Shown piece after piece: positions 55,025 through 63,767 of a stretch of DNA of 64,000 bases. The stretch spans positions 124,001 to 188,000 of the forward strand of contig JBLXBZ010000004.1 in assembly GCA_048265185.1 (NCBI GenBank), read 5' to 3'. Both the position numbers and the translations under genes were made by a program. A model generated the notes under the pieces. That model worked only from the letters and a program-made list of their open reading frames with translations, was not told the origin of the DNA and did not search any database. This DNA comes from JBLXBZ01 sp048265185 (GTDB lineage: Bacteria > Pseudomonadota > Alphaproteobacteria > Rhizobiales > Stappiaceae). The stretch's first letter is position 1. Every line of letters starts with the position of its first letter.

Positions 55025-55936
55025 TCAGCTTTTAACTTCGGGCGCCGGCTTTCCATTCAAAAGCTCCACTTGCAATAAAAGCGCGCTATGGTCGAGTTCC
55101 GCGCCCACGCCAGTCTCGCACAAAGCGTCAAAACTCGCGGTGACGCTTTCCGTCAACGGCAAGGACAGATTAACGCCCGCCGCCGCCTTCAACACATTAC
55201 GCAAGTCCTTGAGCTGATGCTTTGACGGACCGCCGGGCTGAAAATCGCGTTCAACCATGCGCCCCCCGTGCAGCTCCAGAATACGGCTCTCGCAGAACCC
55301 GCCGCGAATCGCGTCGCGAAACGCCCGGCGATCACCGCCAGCCGCCTCCACCAGAACCATGGCCTCCGAAAGCGCGCCAAGAGTAACGGCGACAATCTGC
55401 TGATTGGCGAGTTTGGCCACTTGCCCAGCCCCGCTTGGCCCCACGCGCGTCACCCGGCCCATAGCCTTGAAAACCGGCGCAAGCCGTTCGATGAGCTGAG
55501 CTTCGCCGCCAGCGAGAATGGCCAGCGTCCCGGCCTCCGCCCCCGCCACGCCGCCAGAGACCGGCGCGTCAATGTGCCCAAATCCAAGCGCTTCAAGGCG
55601 GACGCTGTGCTCGCGCGCCTCATCTGGATTGGCGGAGCTCATATCAATGAACACGGCCCCGGGTTTCGCCGCCGCCGCAACGCCGCCCTCGCCAAACAAC
55701 ACCGCCTCAACCGCCGGCCCGTCGCTCAGCATTGTGATGATCACATCCGCGCCGCGAGCCGCCTGCGCCGCGGTTTCGGCGACGCTGGCGCCGCTGGGCT
55801 CCAACGCCTGCGCTTTGGCGCGCGATCTGTTCCAGACGATGACGGAAAAACCAGCCTTGAGAAGACGCTCCGCCATGGGCGCCCCCATCAAGCCCACGCC
55901 TAGAAACGCAATGCGAACGTCAGAAGGATTTTGCAT
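55025..55936 (-). CDS. Beta-hydroxyacid dehydrogenase (threonate/3-hydroxyisobutyrate type)
   Basis: 303 residues. N-terminal NAD(P) motif AFLGVGLMGAPMAERLLKAG, substrate-binding DAPVSGGVAGAEAGTLAIL and the catalytic-Lys segment GAGQVAKLANQQIV are family hallmarks. The family includes tartronate semialdehyde reductase, 3-hydroxyisobutyrate dehydrogenase and L-threonate dehydrogenase (LtnD). The DenD-like neighbour favours a four-carbon sugar acid substrate, but that is an inference. It starts 68 bases after denD ends, so the two are probably one operon. Confidence 0.85.
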   Translation of the reverse strand: MQNPSDVRIAFLGVGLMGAPMAERLLKAGFSVIVWNRSRAKAQALEPSGASVAETAAQAARGADVIITMLSDGPAVEAVLFGEGGVAAAAKPGAVFIDMSSANPDEAREHSVRLEALGFGHIDAPVSGGVAGAEAGTLAILAGGEAQLIERLAPVFKAMGRVTRVGPSGAGQVAKLANQQIVAVTLGALSEAMVLVEAAGGDRRAFRDAIRGGFCESRILELHGGRMVERDFQPGGPSKHQLKDLRNVLKAAAGVNLSLPLTESVTASFDALCETGVGAELDHSALLLQVELLNGKPAPEVKS

Positions 55937-56004
55937 GGCGAAACTCTCTCACTCAATAAAACAGAAGATGAAAAGCGACCCGCTCACGACCGGGCCGCCA
56001 CTGA

Positions 56005-56988
56005 TTACAAGGATCCATTCAGCTCATCGTCAATATGGGCCTTGATGATTTCCTCGAAGGATTTTTCAGCTGTGAACCCAAGGCTCATAGCCCGCTCCGC
56101 GGAAAATGCGGTGGCCCAACCAGCAACCATACGCTCAATGGCCGGATCGCTTTCCCGGCGAATCAAGGCCACGGCTTTATCCCCCGCCACCTGGCGCAAA
56201 GCCTCAATCTGCTCCGCCACGGTGGCGGAAAGACCCGGCATGGTCAAATTGCGCCGCGGCCCCACGCGCTCCAGATCAATTTCCGCCGCATGCATCAAGA
56301 AGCCAACTGCGGACCGCGGGCTGGCGTGCCAATGGCGCACGCTATCTGGAACCGGCAAAATCGCTTCCTGCCCAACAAGCGGCTCGCGCAAGATATTGGA
56401 GAAAAATCCTGACGCCGCCGCATTGGGCTTGCCCGGTCGAATGCAGATCGTCGGCAGACGAATGCCGATCCCGTCAAATATTTCTCGCCGGGAGTAATCC
56501 GACAGCAGCAACTCGCAAATCGCCTTCTGCGTTCCATAGCTGGTGAGCGGCGTCGTGAAAAAACTATCAGGAATTTCCTGAGGAAACGGCGCGCCGAATA
56601 CGGCGATTGACGAGGTGAAGACAACTCGGGGGCGATATGGCTCACGCGCGCTCTCCGCGCGAATGGCGTCAAACAAGGCTCGCGTGCCGTCAAGGTTGAT
56701 CCGGTAGCCCTTGTCAAAGTCCTGCTCCGCCTCGCCTGAGACGATCGCCGCCAGATGGAATATGATGTCCGGCCGCTCCGCGATGATTTTTTCCGCCTCG
56801 CCCGCCGCCGAAAAATCATTGGCGACGCAGCTGACCTGCCCCGCAAACCCGGCGGGAGCCTCCGGCGCGACCACGTCATAAAGAGACAATCGGGAAATAT
56901 CCCCGCCTTGCAAATGGCCACGCTCCGTCAACTTCGCGACCAATTTGCGACCAACCATTCCTGCCGCGCCAATCACACAGATATGCAT
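56005..56988 (-). CDS. denD: D-erythronate dehydrogenase-like short-chain dehydrogenase
   Basis: 327 residues of the extended SDR (NAD-dependent epimerase/dehydratase) family: ICVIGAAGMVGRKLVAKL binds NAD, HLAAIVSGEAEQDFDKGY is the next strand region, and SYGTQKAICELLLSDYSRR contains the YxxxK catalytic pair. It closely resembles DenD, which oxidises D-erythronate to its 3-keto acid before kinase and isomerase steps. The DUF1537 kinase and aldolase-like decarboxylase expected for that pathway are not in this window. Probably first gene of its operon, transcribed from the divergent region with the operator. Confidence 0.8.
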   Translation of the reverse strand: MHICVIGAAGMVGRKLVAKLTERGHLQGGDISRLSLYDVVAPEAPAGFAGQVSCVANDFSAAGEAEKIIAERPDIIFHLAAIVSGEAEQDFDKGYRINLDGTRALFDAIRAESAREPYRPRVVFTSSIAVFGAPFPQEIPDSFFTTPLTSYGTQKAICELLLSDYSRREIFDGIGIRLPTICIRPGKPNAAASGFFSNILREPLVGQEAILPVPDSVRHWHASPRSAVGFLMHAAEIDLERVGPRRNLTMPGLSATVAEQIEALRQVAGDKAVALIRRESDPAIERMVAGWATAFSAERAMSLGFTAEKSFEEIIKAHIDDELNGSL

Positions 56989-57044
56989 GCGCTATCTCCT
57001 CCAAAAAACGGAAACTCAGAACCCTTTGGTTCTATGGGAAAGCA

Positions 57045-57072
57045 TTTACACGAACTCCTATCATGTTATAAG
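57045..57072 (+). promoter_or_regulatory. Promoter of the FAD-linked dehydrogenase gene
   Basis: -35 TTTACA (57045-57050), 16-base spacer and -10 TATAAG (57067-57072). The FadR-type operator begins at the last base of the -10, so bound regulator would block transcription start. Confidence 0.6.
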
Positions 57073-57086
57073 CTTGTCAGACAAGC
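57072..57086. promoter_or_regulatory. FadR/GntR-type operator
   Basis: GCTTGTCAGACAAGC is a perfect 15-base palindrome with the TTGTC-N-GACAA core typical of FadR-subfamily GntR regulators. It lies in the 238-base divergent region between denD and the FAD-linked dehydrogenase gene, and a near copy occurs before the TRAP genes. Confidence 0.75.
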
Positions 57087-57226
57087 AATCCTCTGCAAGA
57101 GCGACGCGATATCGATTAATTGCTTTGGAACAAGCAGCTTCAAGCGATTTGTTCTTTCACGCAGCCGGCTCCACGCATTAAACGTAGACCGAAGCGAAAC
57201 GACTATAAAATAACTGGGAGAGTAAA

Positions 57227-58711
57227 ATGCAGGCGTCTGGCCAGAATTCGCAAGCGCTCGTCAATCAAGACGCCATTGTCGCTGAACTTGTGACCCGCCT
57301 TGGAAGCGCAAACGTTGAGACCAGAGCCGAAGTCTGCGAACGTTACCTGAGCGACTGGCACGGCGATCAAACAGGCGCCGCCATAGCTGTGCTCCGCCCT
57401 GCGGACACCGCCGGCGTTTCCGCCGCCGTCACCGCCTGCCGCGATCTTGGCGTCGCAATTGTGCCTCAGGGCGGCAACACGGGACTAGTGCTAGGCGCCG
57501 TTCCCATAAGCGCGGGCGGGCTCGTCATACTCTCGCTCGAACGCATGAACCGAATCAGAACCATCGACGCGCAGGACTACTCGGCCGTCGTGGAGGCGGG
57601 ATGCATTTTGGAGACGGTCAAAGACGCAGTTGAAAAAGAAGACTGCTTTTTTCCATTGGCGCTTGGCGCGCAAGGCACTTGTCAAATCGGCGGCAACGTC
57701 AGCACTAACGCCGGCGGCGTCAACGTCTTGCGATACGGCATGACCCGCGAACAGGTTCTCGGCCTCGAAGTCGTTCTCGCCGACGGTCGCATCTGGAATG
57801 GTCTTTCCACTTTGCGCAAGGATAACCGCGGACTCGATCTCAAACAATTATTCATAGGCTCCGAAGGCGTTTTGGGAATTGTAACGGCGGCGGCGTTGAA
57901 GCTATCTCCAAAGCCCGCCGTCACCGAAACCGCTCTGGTGGCGCTGAACTCCGTCGAAGACGTCATGACCCTCTACCGCCGGGCGCGTCGGGAGTGCTGC
58001 GACCTGATCACCGCATTTGAGCTGATTCCGTCCATAGGCCTGTCGCTCGCCCGTGAAGCTCTTCCCGACCTTCCCAAGCCTATAGACGAAAGCCTACCGG
58101 TCTACGCCTTGATCGAAATTTCATGCGCCGGACCTTTGAACCTGCGTGAAATGCTCGAAACTTTCTTTGAACGCGGCTTTCAAGACGATTTGATTCTAGA
58201 CGGAGTCATCGCTTCTTCTCACGCCCAAGCGCGCTCCCTCTGGCTCTATCGTGAAGGAATGAACGAAGGTCAAGCGCGGCGGGGAACGCATCTGCGCACG
58301 GACATCTCCGTTCCCCTATCAAAAATGGCGCAATTCATCGAGGAAGCCTGCACCGCCGTGACTGACGCCTCCCCGGACAGCACCACCATCGCCTATGGTC
58401 ACGTGGGCGACGGCAACGTGCATTTGAACGTCTTGCCGCCAGAGCATCTGCAGGGAGATGAACGCGCGGAGCATATCCACGCCACCAAAAAAATCATCAA
58501 TCAGGTTCTGGATCGTTATAACGGTAGCATCAGCGCCGAACATGGAATCGGCCGTTTGAAGTTGGAAGACTTCGAAGCGCGCGTCAGCGACGTTCAAGCG
58601 GACATCATCCGCGCGATCAAAGGGGCGCTTGACCCGCAAACGACGCTTAATCCCGGCTGCGGCGTTCCCCGTATAAGCGCCCCTCATGCAACAGGAGCAA
58701 AAGCGGTATGA
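57227..58711 (+). CDS. FAD-linked 2-hydroxyacid dehydrogenase (GlcD/D2HGDH family)
   Basis: 494 residues. FAD-binding type 4 domain (VPQGGNTGLVLGAVPIS, then QIGGNVSTNAGGVNVLRYG, about residues 90-165) and the FAD-oxidase C-terminal domain with GHVGDGNVHLNV and SAEHGIGRLKLEDFEA near the end. Family members oxidise D-lactate, D-2-hydroxyglutarate, glycolate or longer 2-hydroxyacids, usually passing electrons to ETF or quinone. Its ATGA overlap with the FadR gene shows tight co-expression. The substrate is not determinable here. Confidence 0.88.
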   Translation: MQASGQNSQALVNQDAIVAELVTRLGSANVETRAEVCERYLSDWHGDQTGAAIAVLRPADTAGVSAAVTACRDLGVAIVPQGGNTGLVLGAVPISAGGLVILSLERMNRIRTIDAQDYSAVVEAGCILETVKDAVEKEDCFFPLALGAQGTCQIGGNVSTNAGGVNVLRYGMTREQVLGLEVVLADGRIWNGLSTLRKDNRGLDLKQLFIGSEGVLGIVTAAALKLSPKPAVTETALVALNSVEDVMTLYRRARRECCDLITAFELIPSIGLSLAREALPDLPKPIDESLPVYALIEISCAGPLNLREMLETFFERGFQDDLILDGVIASSHAQARSLWLYREGMNEGQARRGTHLRTDISVPLSKMAQFIEEACTAVTDASPDSTTIAYGHVGDGNVHLNVLPPEHLQGDERAEHIHATKKIINQVLDRYNGSISAEHGIGRLKLEDFEARVSDVQADIIRAIKGALDPQTTLNPGCGVPRISAPHATGAKAV

Positions 58712-59421
58712 TTTCCGGACTTGGCCAAATTTCCCGAGCGGAACACCTTCCCTCCCGAATAGCCTCAATGCTGGGAAAGGAAATCCGCGAGGGTCGTTTG
58801 CTCCCGGGCGTCAAGCTCCCTTCCGAAAATGAACTGGCCAAAACATTCGGCGTCAGCCGCTCCGTGGTGCGCGAGGCCATCGCCCAGTTACGCTCAGACG
58901 GCGTGGTTGAGACCCGCCAAGGAGTTGGCGCCTTCGTTATTGAGCCGGACAAATGGGTGTCGTTGCGCATTGACGCCATTTCCCTGATTGATCATGAGGC
59001 TCTTCGCAGCCTGTTCGAGCTGCGCGAACCCTTGGAAGTCGTCGCAGCGGAACTTGCCGCCGAACGGCGAACGGACCAGCAGATGGAGGCCATTGACGCG
59101 GCTCTTCGCGATATGAACGGCGCCGGCAAATGGACGGATCAAGGCGTAGACGCGGATTTACGTTTTCACCACGCGGTCGCGGAAGCGGCGAACAGCGGCT
59201 ACTACCCAGTGTTTTTAGGATATATCGCCGATAAGATCAGCACCGCGATCAAGTCCGCGCGCAACAAAGCGGTTCTGGAGGAAATTGTCGAGATCACCAT
59301 AGCCGAGCATACGCGCATCCGCGACGCTATCGCCGAACAGAACGTGGCGGCGGCCAACCGCGCCATGCGCGAACACCTTCTTGGCGCGCGCGCACGCCTC
59401 GATCTTCGTTCTTACGAATAA
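58708..59421 (+). CDS. FadR/GntR-family transcriptional regulator
   Basis: 237 residues. GntR winged helix (GVKLPSENELAKTFGVSRSV, about residues 30-50, with the recognition helix VSRSVVREAIAQLRSDG) and an all-helical FCD ligand domain (about 95-230) whose metal ligands appear as D in DADLRFHHAVAEAANS and H in TIAEHTRIRDAI. Family members bind carboxylate or hydroxyacid effectors. It overlaps the dehydrogenase stop codon (ATGA) and most likely controls both operator sites in this locus. Confidence 0.92.
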   Translation: MISGLGQISRAEHLPSRIASMLGKEIREGRLLPGVKLPSENELAKTFGVSRSVVREAIAQLRSDGVVETRQGVGAFVIEPDKWVSLRIDAISLIDHEALRSLFELREPLEVVAAELAAERRTDQQMEAIDAALRDMNGAGKWTDQGVDADLRFHHAVAEAANSGYYPVFLGYIADKISTAIKSARNKAVLEEIVEITIAEHTRIRDAIAEQNVAAANRAMREHLLGARARLDLRSYE

Positions 59422-59457
59422 CTTTTCGCAAGACGTTTTAAACAGCGCCAAACCACC

Positions 59458-59486
59458 TTGACAGATCGTAAGGTTGTCAGACATGT
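59458..59486 (+). promoter_or_regulatory. Promoter of the TRAP transporter genes
   Basis: -35 TTGACA (59458-59463) is exact. The best -10 after a 17-18 base spacer is CATGTT/ACATGT (59481-59487), which is weak. The FadR-type site overlaps the spacer and the -10, so repression is the likely effect. Confidence 0.5.
59474..59484. promoter_or_regulatory. Second FadR/GntR-type operator
   Basis: TTGTCAGACAT differs at only the last base from the palindrome at 57074-57084. It lies 140 bases before dctQ, between the predicted -35 and -10. Confidence 0.65.
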
Positions 59487-59624
59487 TAGGCGCCAAATTT
59501 GCACTGCCTAAAATGACGTAGAATTAAATGCCTATTCAGAACTATCGGCTGCGAAACGTCAGCCTGCCGTAATTAAGGCGCGTTGAAAACGTCGTCTGGG
59601 AAAATACGGCTTGGGAGGAGCTAC

Positions 59625-60161
59625 ATGGACAAAGCGATCCAACTATTTTTTCGTGGGATCGAGGGACTGCTCGTCATTTTGCTAACATGCATGGTGGTGA
59701 TGGTTTTCGGCAACGTCGTATTACGATATGGCTTTAATTCGGGCATCGTCACCTCGGAGGAACTCTCTCGTTTCTTCTTTGTTTGGCTGACGTTCCTCGG
59801 CGCCGTGGTCACTTTTTACGAAAATTCGCATATTGGCGTGGAAACCTTCGTCCAGATTCTGGGACGCGGCGGCCGCATCATCTGCATGTTCGCCAGCAAT
59901 ATCGTCATATTGATTTGCTGCGCCATATTTTTCTGGGGCACCTGGAAGCAATTCAACATCATGGCGACCATGTCCTCGCCCGTCACGGGCCTTTCCCTAG
60001 CCTGGATCTACGGCATTGGTTTTTTCACCGGCGCGGGCATCGGCCTAATCACGCTGGTGCGTCTCATACGCATCGCTCTTGGTTTGACGAGCGAAGAAGA
60101 ACTGGCGCGTTTCGCAGGAACAAGCGACGCCGAAACCAAAGCCAAGGAGCAAGCTGAATGA
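59625..60161 (+). CDS. TRAP transporter small permease subunit (DctQ)
   Basis: 178 residues from the ATG at 59625, with GGGAGGAG upstream. Four membrane helices as usual for DctQ, with the family segment TSEELSRFFFVWLTFLGAVV. It pairs with DctM, whose ATG overlaps its stop codon. The C-terminal tail is charged. Confidence 0.92.
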   Translation: MDKAIQLFFRGIEGLLVILLTCMVVMVFGNVVLRYGFNSGIVTSEELSRFFFVWLTFLGAVVTFYENSHIGVETFVQILGRGGRIICMFASNIVILICCAIFFWGTWKQFNIMATMSSPVTGLSLAWIYGIGFFTGAGIGLITLVRLIRIALGLTSEEELARFAGTSDAETKAKEQAE

Positions 60162-61435
60162 CAATCCTTGTCTTTATCGGAACTTTGATCGGAACATTGG
60201 CCATCGGCGTCCCCGTGGCCTTCGCGTTGGTTTTCTGCGGCGTTATCCTCATGACCTATATGGGGATTTTCAACACCCAGATCGTGGCTCAAAACATGAT
60301 CTCGGGCGCCGACACCTTCACGCTTCTGGCGATTCCGTTCTTCTTGCTCGCCGGCGAATTGATGAACTCTGGCGGCTTGTCAAAGCGAATCATCGATTTC
60401 GCGCTCGCTTGCGTCGGGCATATTCGCGGCGGTCTGGGCATTGTGGCGATTATCGCCGCGGTGATCATGGCCAGTCTGTCCGGCTCGGCGGCCGCGGACA
60501 CCGCCGCCCTCGCCTCCATCCTCATTCCCATGATGCGCGAAGCCGGGTACAATGTTCCCCGTTCGGCCGGCCTGATGGCGGCGGGCGGCATTATCGCCCC
60601 GGTCATCCCCCCGTCAATCGCCTTCATCGTTTTCGGCGTAGCGGCGAATGTCTCCATCACCCAATTGTTCCTCGGCGGGATTGTTCCCGGCCTGATGATG
60701 GCCCTCGCCCTCGTTATCGCCTGGATGATCACCGTGCGCGGCAGCGATTTGAAAACCATGCCCCGCAAGACGGGTCGGGAAAAAGCCGCCGCCACCGGCC
60801 GCGCCGCCTGGGCTCTCGGCATGCCGGTGATCATTCTGGGCGGCATCCGCCTCGGCGTCTTCACCCCTACGGAAGCGGCTGTGGTCGCCGCCGTATACGC
60901 CCTGTTCGTGGGCATGTTCATCTACCGCGAACTGAAGATTTCAGATCTTTACGGCGTCATTCTGAGAGCGGCGAAAACAACATCCGTCGTGATGTTTTTG
61001 GTTGCCTCGGCGCTGGTTTCCGCTTGGCTCATCACCAGCGCGAACATCCCCGCCGAATTGGGGTCCATGATCCAGCCTCTGATCGACCGGCCCAAGCTGC
61101 TTCTGGTGGTGATCATGTTGCTGGTGCTTGTCATCGGCACCGCCCTTGATCTTGCGCCGACGATTTTGATCCTGTCGCCCGTGTTGATGCCCATCATCAA
61201 GGAAGCGGGCATTGATCCGGTGTATTTTGGCGTTCTATTCGTCATGAACACCTGCATCGGCTTGATCACGCCGCCAGTGGGCATTGTTCTCAACGTAGTC
61301 AGCGGCGTATCGAAGGTTCCCCTTGGTCAAGTGGTGAAGGGCATTGCGCCGTTCCTTTTCGCTCAGGTCTGCGTTTTGTTCCTATTGGTTATGTTCCCTG
61401 AAATTGTTCTCGTTCCACTGGCGTGGCTTCGGTAG
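60158..61435 (+). CDS. TRAP transporter large permease subunit (DctM)
   Basis: 425 residues, about 12 membrane segments, typical DctM. The segments ASLSGSAAADTAALASILIP and IIAPVIPPSIAFIVFG, and the C-terminal GLITPPVGIVLNVVSG, are conserved transport motifs. With DctQ and a periplasmic DctP it imports organic acids driven by Na or proton gradient. ATGA overlap with dctQ. Confidence 0.95.
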   Translation: MTILVFIGTLIGTLAIGVPVAFALVFCGVILMTYMGIFNTQIVAQNMISGADTFTLLAIPFFLLAGELMNSGGLSKRIIDFALACVGHIRGGLGIVAIIAAVIMASLSGSAAADTAALASILIPMMREAGYNVPRSAGLMAAGGIIAPVIPPSIAFIVFGVAANVSITQLFLGGIVPGLMMALALVIAWMITVRGSDLKTMPRKTGREKAAATGRAAWALGMPVIILGGIRLGVFTPTEAAVVAAVYALFVGMFIYRELKISDLYGVILRAAKTTSVVMFLVASALVSAWLITSANIPAELGSMIQPLIDRPKLLLVVIMLLVLVIGTALDLAPTILILSPVLMPIIKEAGIDPVYFGVLFVMNTCIGLITPPVGIVLNVVSGVSKVPLGQVVKGIAPFLFAQVCVLFLLVMFPEIVLVPLAWLR

Positions 61436-61458
61436 CAATGACGCGGAAGATAGGACGG

Positions 61459-61476
61459 GCGTGGGAATTCCCACGC
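61459..61476 (+). other. Perfect palindrome between dctM and dctP
   Basis: GCGTGGGAATTCCCACGC is an 18-base perfect palindrome, 24 bases after the dctM stop codon and 135 bases before dctP. Possible mRNA stability or attenuation hairpin that would let dctP exceed dctQM, as binding proteins usually need. Confidence 0.5.
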
Positions 61477-61611
61477 TTGTCAAAAGGCTTTGAGGATCGA
61501 GGATTGAACCTCAATGGCCAAACATTTACCGGAGTCTATCGGGGAGATACGACGCTCACTGAAACTCCGGCGAGAAAGCCGTAACACTTCAATATCCTTA
61601 GGGAGGATAGC

Positions 61612-62619
61612 ATGACTAAACTCGTATCCGCCGCTCTCGCGGCTCTTTTGAGCGCCAGCGTCGCCATCCCGGCTTCCGCCGAAATTTCAGCGCGTAACAT
61701 GCGTATGTCAAACGGCGTCAACGCCGATCATCCGGTCGGCGACGGCGTTAAGGCCATGAACGCCTGCCTTGCGGAAAAATCAGACGGCAAGTTGAAGATC
61801 ACTCCTTTTTGGGGCGGCGCTCTTGGCGGCGATTTGCAGGCGACTCAGGCTTTGCGTTCCGGCACCCAGGAAATGGTCGTCACCTCGTCTTCGCCTCTCG
61901 CAGGTCTCGTTCCCGCATTGGGCGTCTTCGATCTGCCCTTCCTCTTCGCCAACGCTGAAGAAGCGGACGCCGTTCTTGACGGCCCATTCGGCGATTCGAT
62001 CAACGCCACTTTGGAAGAAAACGGCGTCGTCAATCTGGCTTATTGGGAAAACGGTTTCCGCAACCTGACCAACTCCAAACATCCAGTCACCAAGTGGGAA
62101 GACCTTGACGGCATGAAAGTGCGCGTCATGCAGAACAACGTCTTCATCGACACATTCCAGAACATGGGCGCCAATGCGACGCCAATGGCGTTCGGCGAAG
62201 TCTTCGCGGCCCTTGAGACCAAGGCGATCGACGCGCAGGAAAACCCCTTCGTGACGATCGACACGTCGAAATTCTATGAAGTGCAGGATTACCTGTCGGT
62301 GACCCGCCACGCTTATACGCCTTTCCTAGTGCTGTTCTCCAAGCCGATCTGGGACACATATGACGCGGAAGAGCAGCAAATCCTGAAAGATTGCGCCATC
62401 GTTGGGCGTGACGTTCAGCGCGCCGCAAGCCGCGAGCTGTCCAACCAGTCCCTGCAGCGGGTTAAAGACGCCGGCATGAAGGTGAATGAACTCAGCCCGG
62501 AAGAACAGGAGCGCATTCGCGAAAAAGCCAAGGTCGTTTACGAAAAGCACGCTGATGAGATCGGCCCGGACGTGGTCAAAAAAGTTCAGGACGAACTCGC
62601 CAAGATCCGCGCAAACTAA
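61612..62619 (+). CDS. TRAP transporter substrate-binding protein (DctP family)
   Basis: 335 residues. Signal peptide MTKLVSAALAALLSASVAIP with AxA site, then a DctP domain. The conserved ligand-carboxylate Arg is in GMKVRVMQNNVFIDTFQ and the AFGEVFAALETKAIDAQENP segment follows. Located last in the order dctQ-dctM-dctP, which is not the usual P-Q-M order. Ligand is an organic acid, likely a sugar acid by context. A strong terminator follows. Confidence 0.93.
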   Translation: MTKLVSAALAALLSASVAIPASAEISARNMRMSNGVNADHPVGDGVKAMNACLAEKSDGKLKITPFWGGALGGDLQATQALRSGTQEMVVTSSSPLAGLVPALGVFDLPFLFANAEEADAVLDGPFGDSINATLEENGVVNLAYWENGFRNLTNSKHPVTKWEDLDGMKVRVMQNNVFIDTFQNMGANATPMAFGEVFAALETKAIDAQENPFVTIDTSKFYEVQDYLSVTRHAYTPFLVLFSKPIWDTYDAEEQQILKDCAIVGRDVQRAASRELSNQSLQRVKDAGMKVNELSPEEQERIREKAKVVYEKHADEIGPDVVKKVQDELAKIRAN

Positions 62620-62674
62620 TCGTGTGACTTTGGCGCGGGTCTTTTGCCCGCTTAGGCGATAACGCCCGGCTCAA

Positions 62675-62692
62675 CTTGGTCTAAAGACTAAG
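62675..62692. other. Near-palindrome downstream of dctP
   Basis: CTTGGTCTAAAGACTAAG is an 18-base near-palindrome with one mismatched pair, between dctP and its terminator. It may be an extra stem in the mRNA 3' end or a regulator site for the downstream permease gene; no further support. Confidence 0.3.
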
Positions 62693-62706
62693 TGTAGGCG
62701 AAATAT

Positions 62707-62739
62707 GGAGATGCGAACCACGTTCGCATCTCCTTTTTT
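62707..62739 (+). terminator. Intrinsic terminator of the TRAP operon
   Basis: GGAGATGCGAA pairs perfectly with TTCGCATCTCC around a CCACG loop and is followed by six T. Strong Rho-independent terminator. Confidence 0.92.
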
Positions 62740-62825
62740 ACGCAACGTCCCGCTTTCCCTACGCCAGCTTTTCCCATGCCCGGTTTTTTTCATGCCTTCT
62801 GGCTCTTCCCCTTGAAAGATACGTC

Positions 62826-63767
62826 ATGACGCTCAACCAAGGTCATTCGCCAAACAGCAAAGACTCAAATGAAACGAGCTCGCGTGGCGCCCGCTTTATG
62901 AAAAACTTCAATGGCCCTTCCGGAGCGGAATTGACCGGCGTCGCGCTCGCCGCGCTCGGTTATTTTTTGTTCTCGCTCAATGACGCCCTTGGGAAATGGA
63001 TGGTGGAGGATCACTCCATTGGCCTTATTTTGCTGGCGCGCAGTCTCGCCGCTTTAATCGTTCTTCTGCCATTCGCCATGCGCGCCGGCGCTCAAAGCGT
63101 CTTCAAGGTTGAAAAGCCCGGCCTGAACGCCTTGCGCGCGCTGCTCACGACGCTTGAGGTTTGCTTTTTCTACGCCTCCATTCTTTATTTGCCTCTGGCT
63201 GAGGTGATGACTTTTTACATGGCCGCCCCTATTTTCACCGCGATCCTGTCCGCTTTCGCCGGCCAGAAGGTCAGCTTGCGCAGCTGGGCGATTATCCTGC
63301 TCGGCTTCATTGGCGTCCTCATAGCTCTTCGCCCGGGAGCGGAAGTTTTCAATCCCGCCTCGCTTATCGCCGTGGCCGGCAGTCTGATGCTGTCATTGAT
63401 GCTTCTGATGACCCATCATTTGAAAAAAGTTCCCGACCTGACGCTGGTGCTGTGGCAGACTGTCGGCGCATTGATCGCCGGCGCCGCCCTCGCGCCAATC
63501 GGCTGGCGAACGCCGGGAGCGTTGGATATCGCCTTGTTGTCCATGCTGGGCGTGGTGGCGCTGATCGCCCACGTTCTCATGAACCGTTCCGTTAAAGTCA
63601 CCCGCCCCCATGTGGTCGCGCCGCTGCAATACACGCTTTTGCTTTGGGGAATCGTTTTCGGCTATCTGTTTTTCTCCGACATTCCCAAGCTGACGACCAT
63701 GGCCGGCGCGGCGCTTATTCTGCTCGCCAGCCTGTTGTTGCTACGCTGGCGCGCGCCTGTCAAATAA
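62826..63767 (+). CDS. EamA/DMT-family transporter
   Basis: 313 residues. About ten membrane helices in two EamA repeats (roughly 35-165 and 180-305), after a polar N-terminus that might be partly untranslated: an ATG at 62898 (MKNFNGPSG) is the alternative start. Drug/metabolite exporter superfamily; substrate unknown. It lies behind the TRAP terminator, so it has its own promoter and may not belong to the same regulon. Confidence 0.88.
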   Translation: MTLNQGHSPNSKDSNETSSRGARFMKNFNGPSGAELTGVALAALGYFLFSLNDALGKWMVEDHSIGLILLARSLAALIVLLPFAMRAGAQSVFKVEKPGLNALRALLTTLEVCFFYASILYLPLAEVMTFYMAAPIFTAILSAFAGQKVSLRSWAIILLGFIGVLIALRPGAEVFNPASLIAVAGSLMLSLMLLMTHHLKKVPDLTLVLWQTVGALIAGAALAPIGWRTPGALDIALLSMLGVVALIAHVLMNRSVKVTRPHVVAPLQYTLLLWGIVFGYLFFSDIPKLTTMAGAALILLASLLLLRWRAPVK

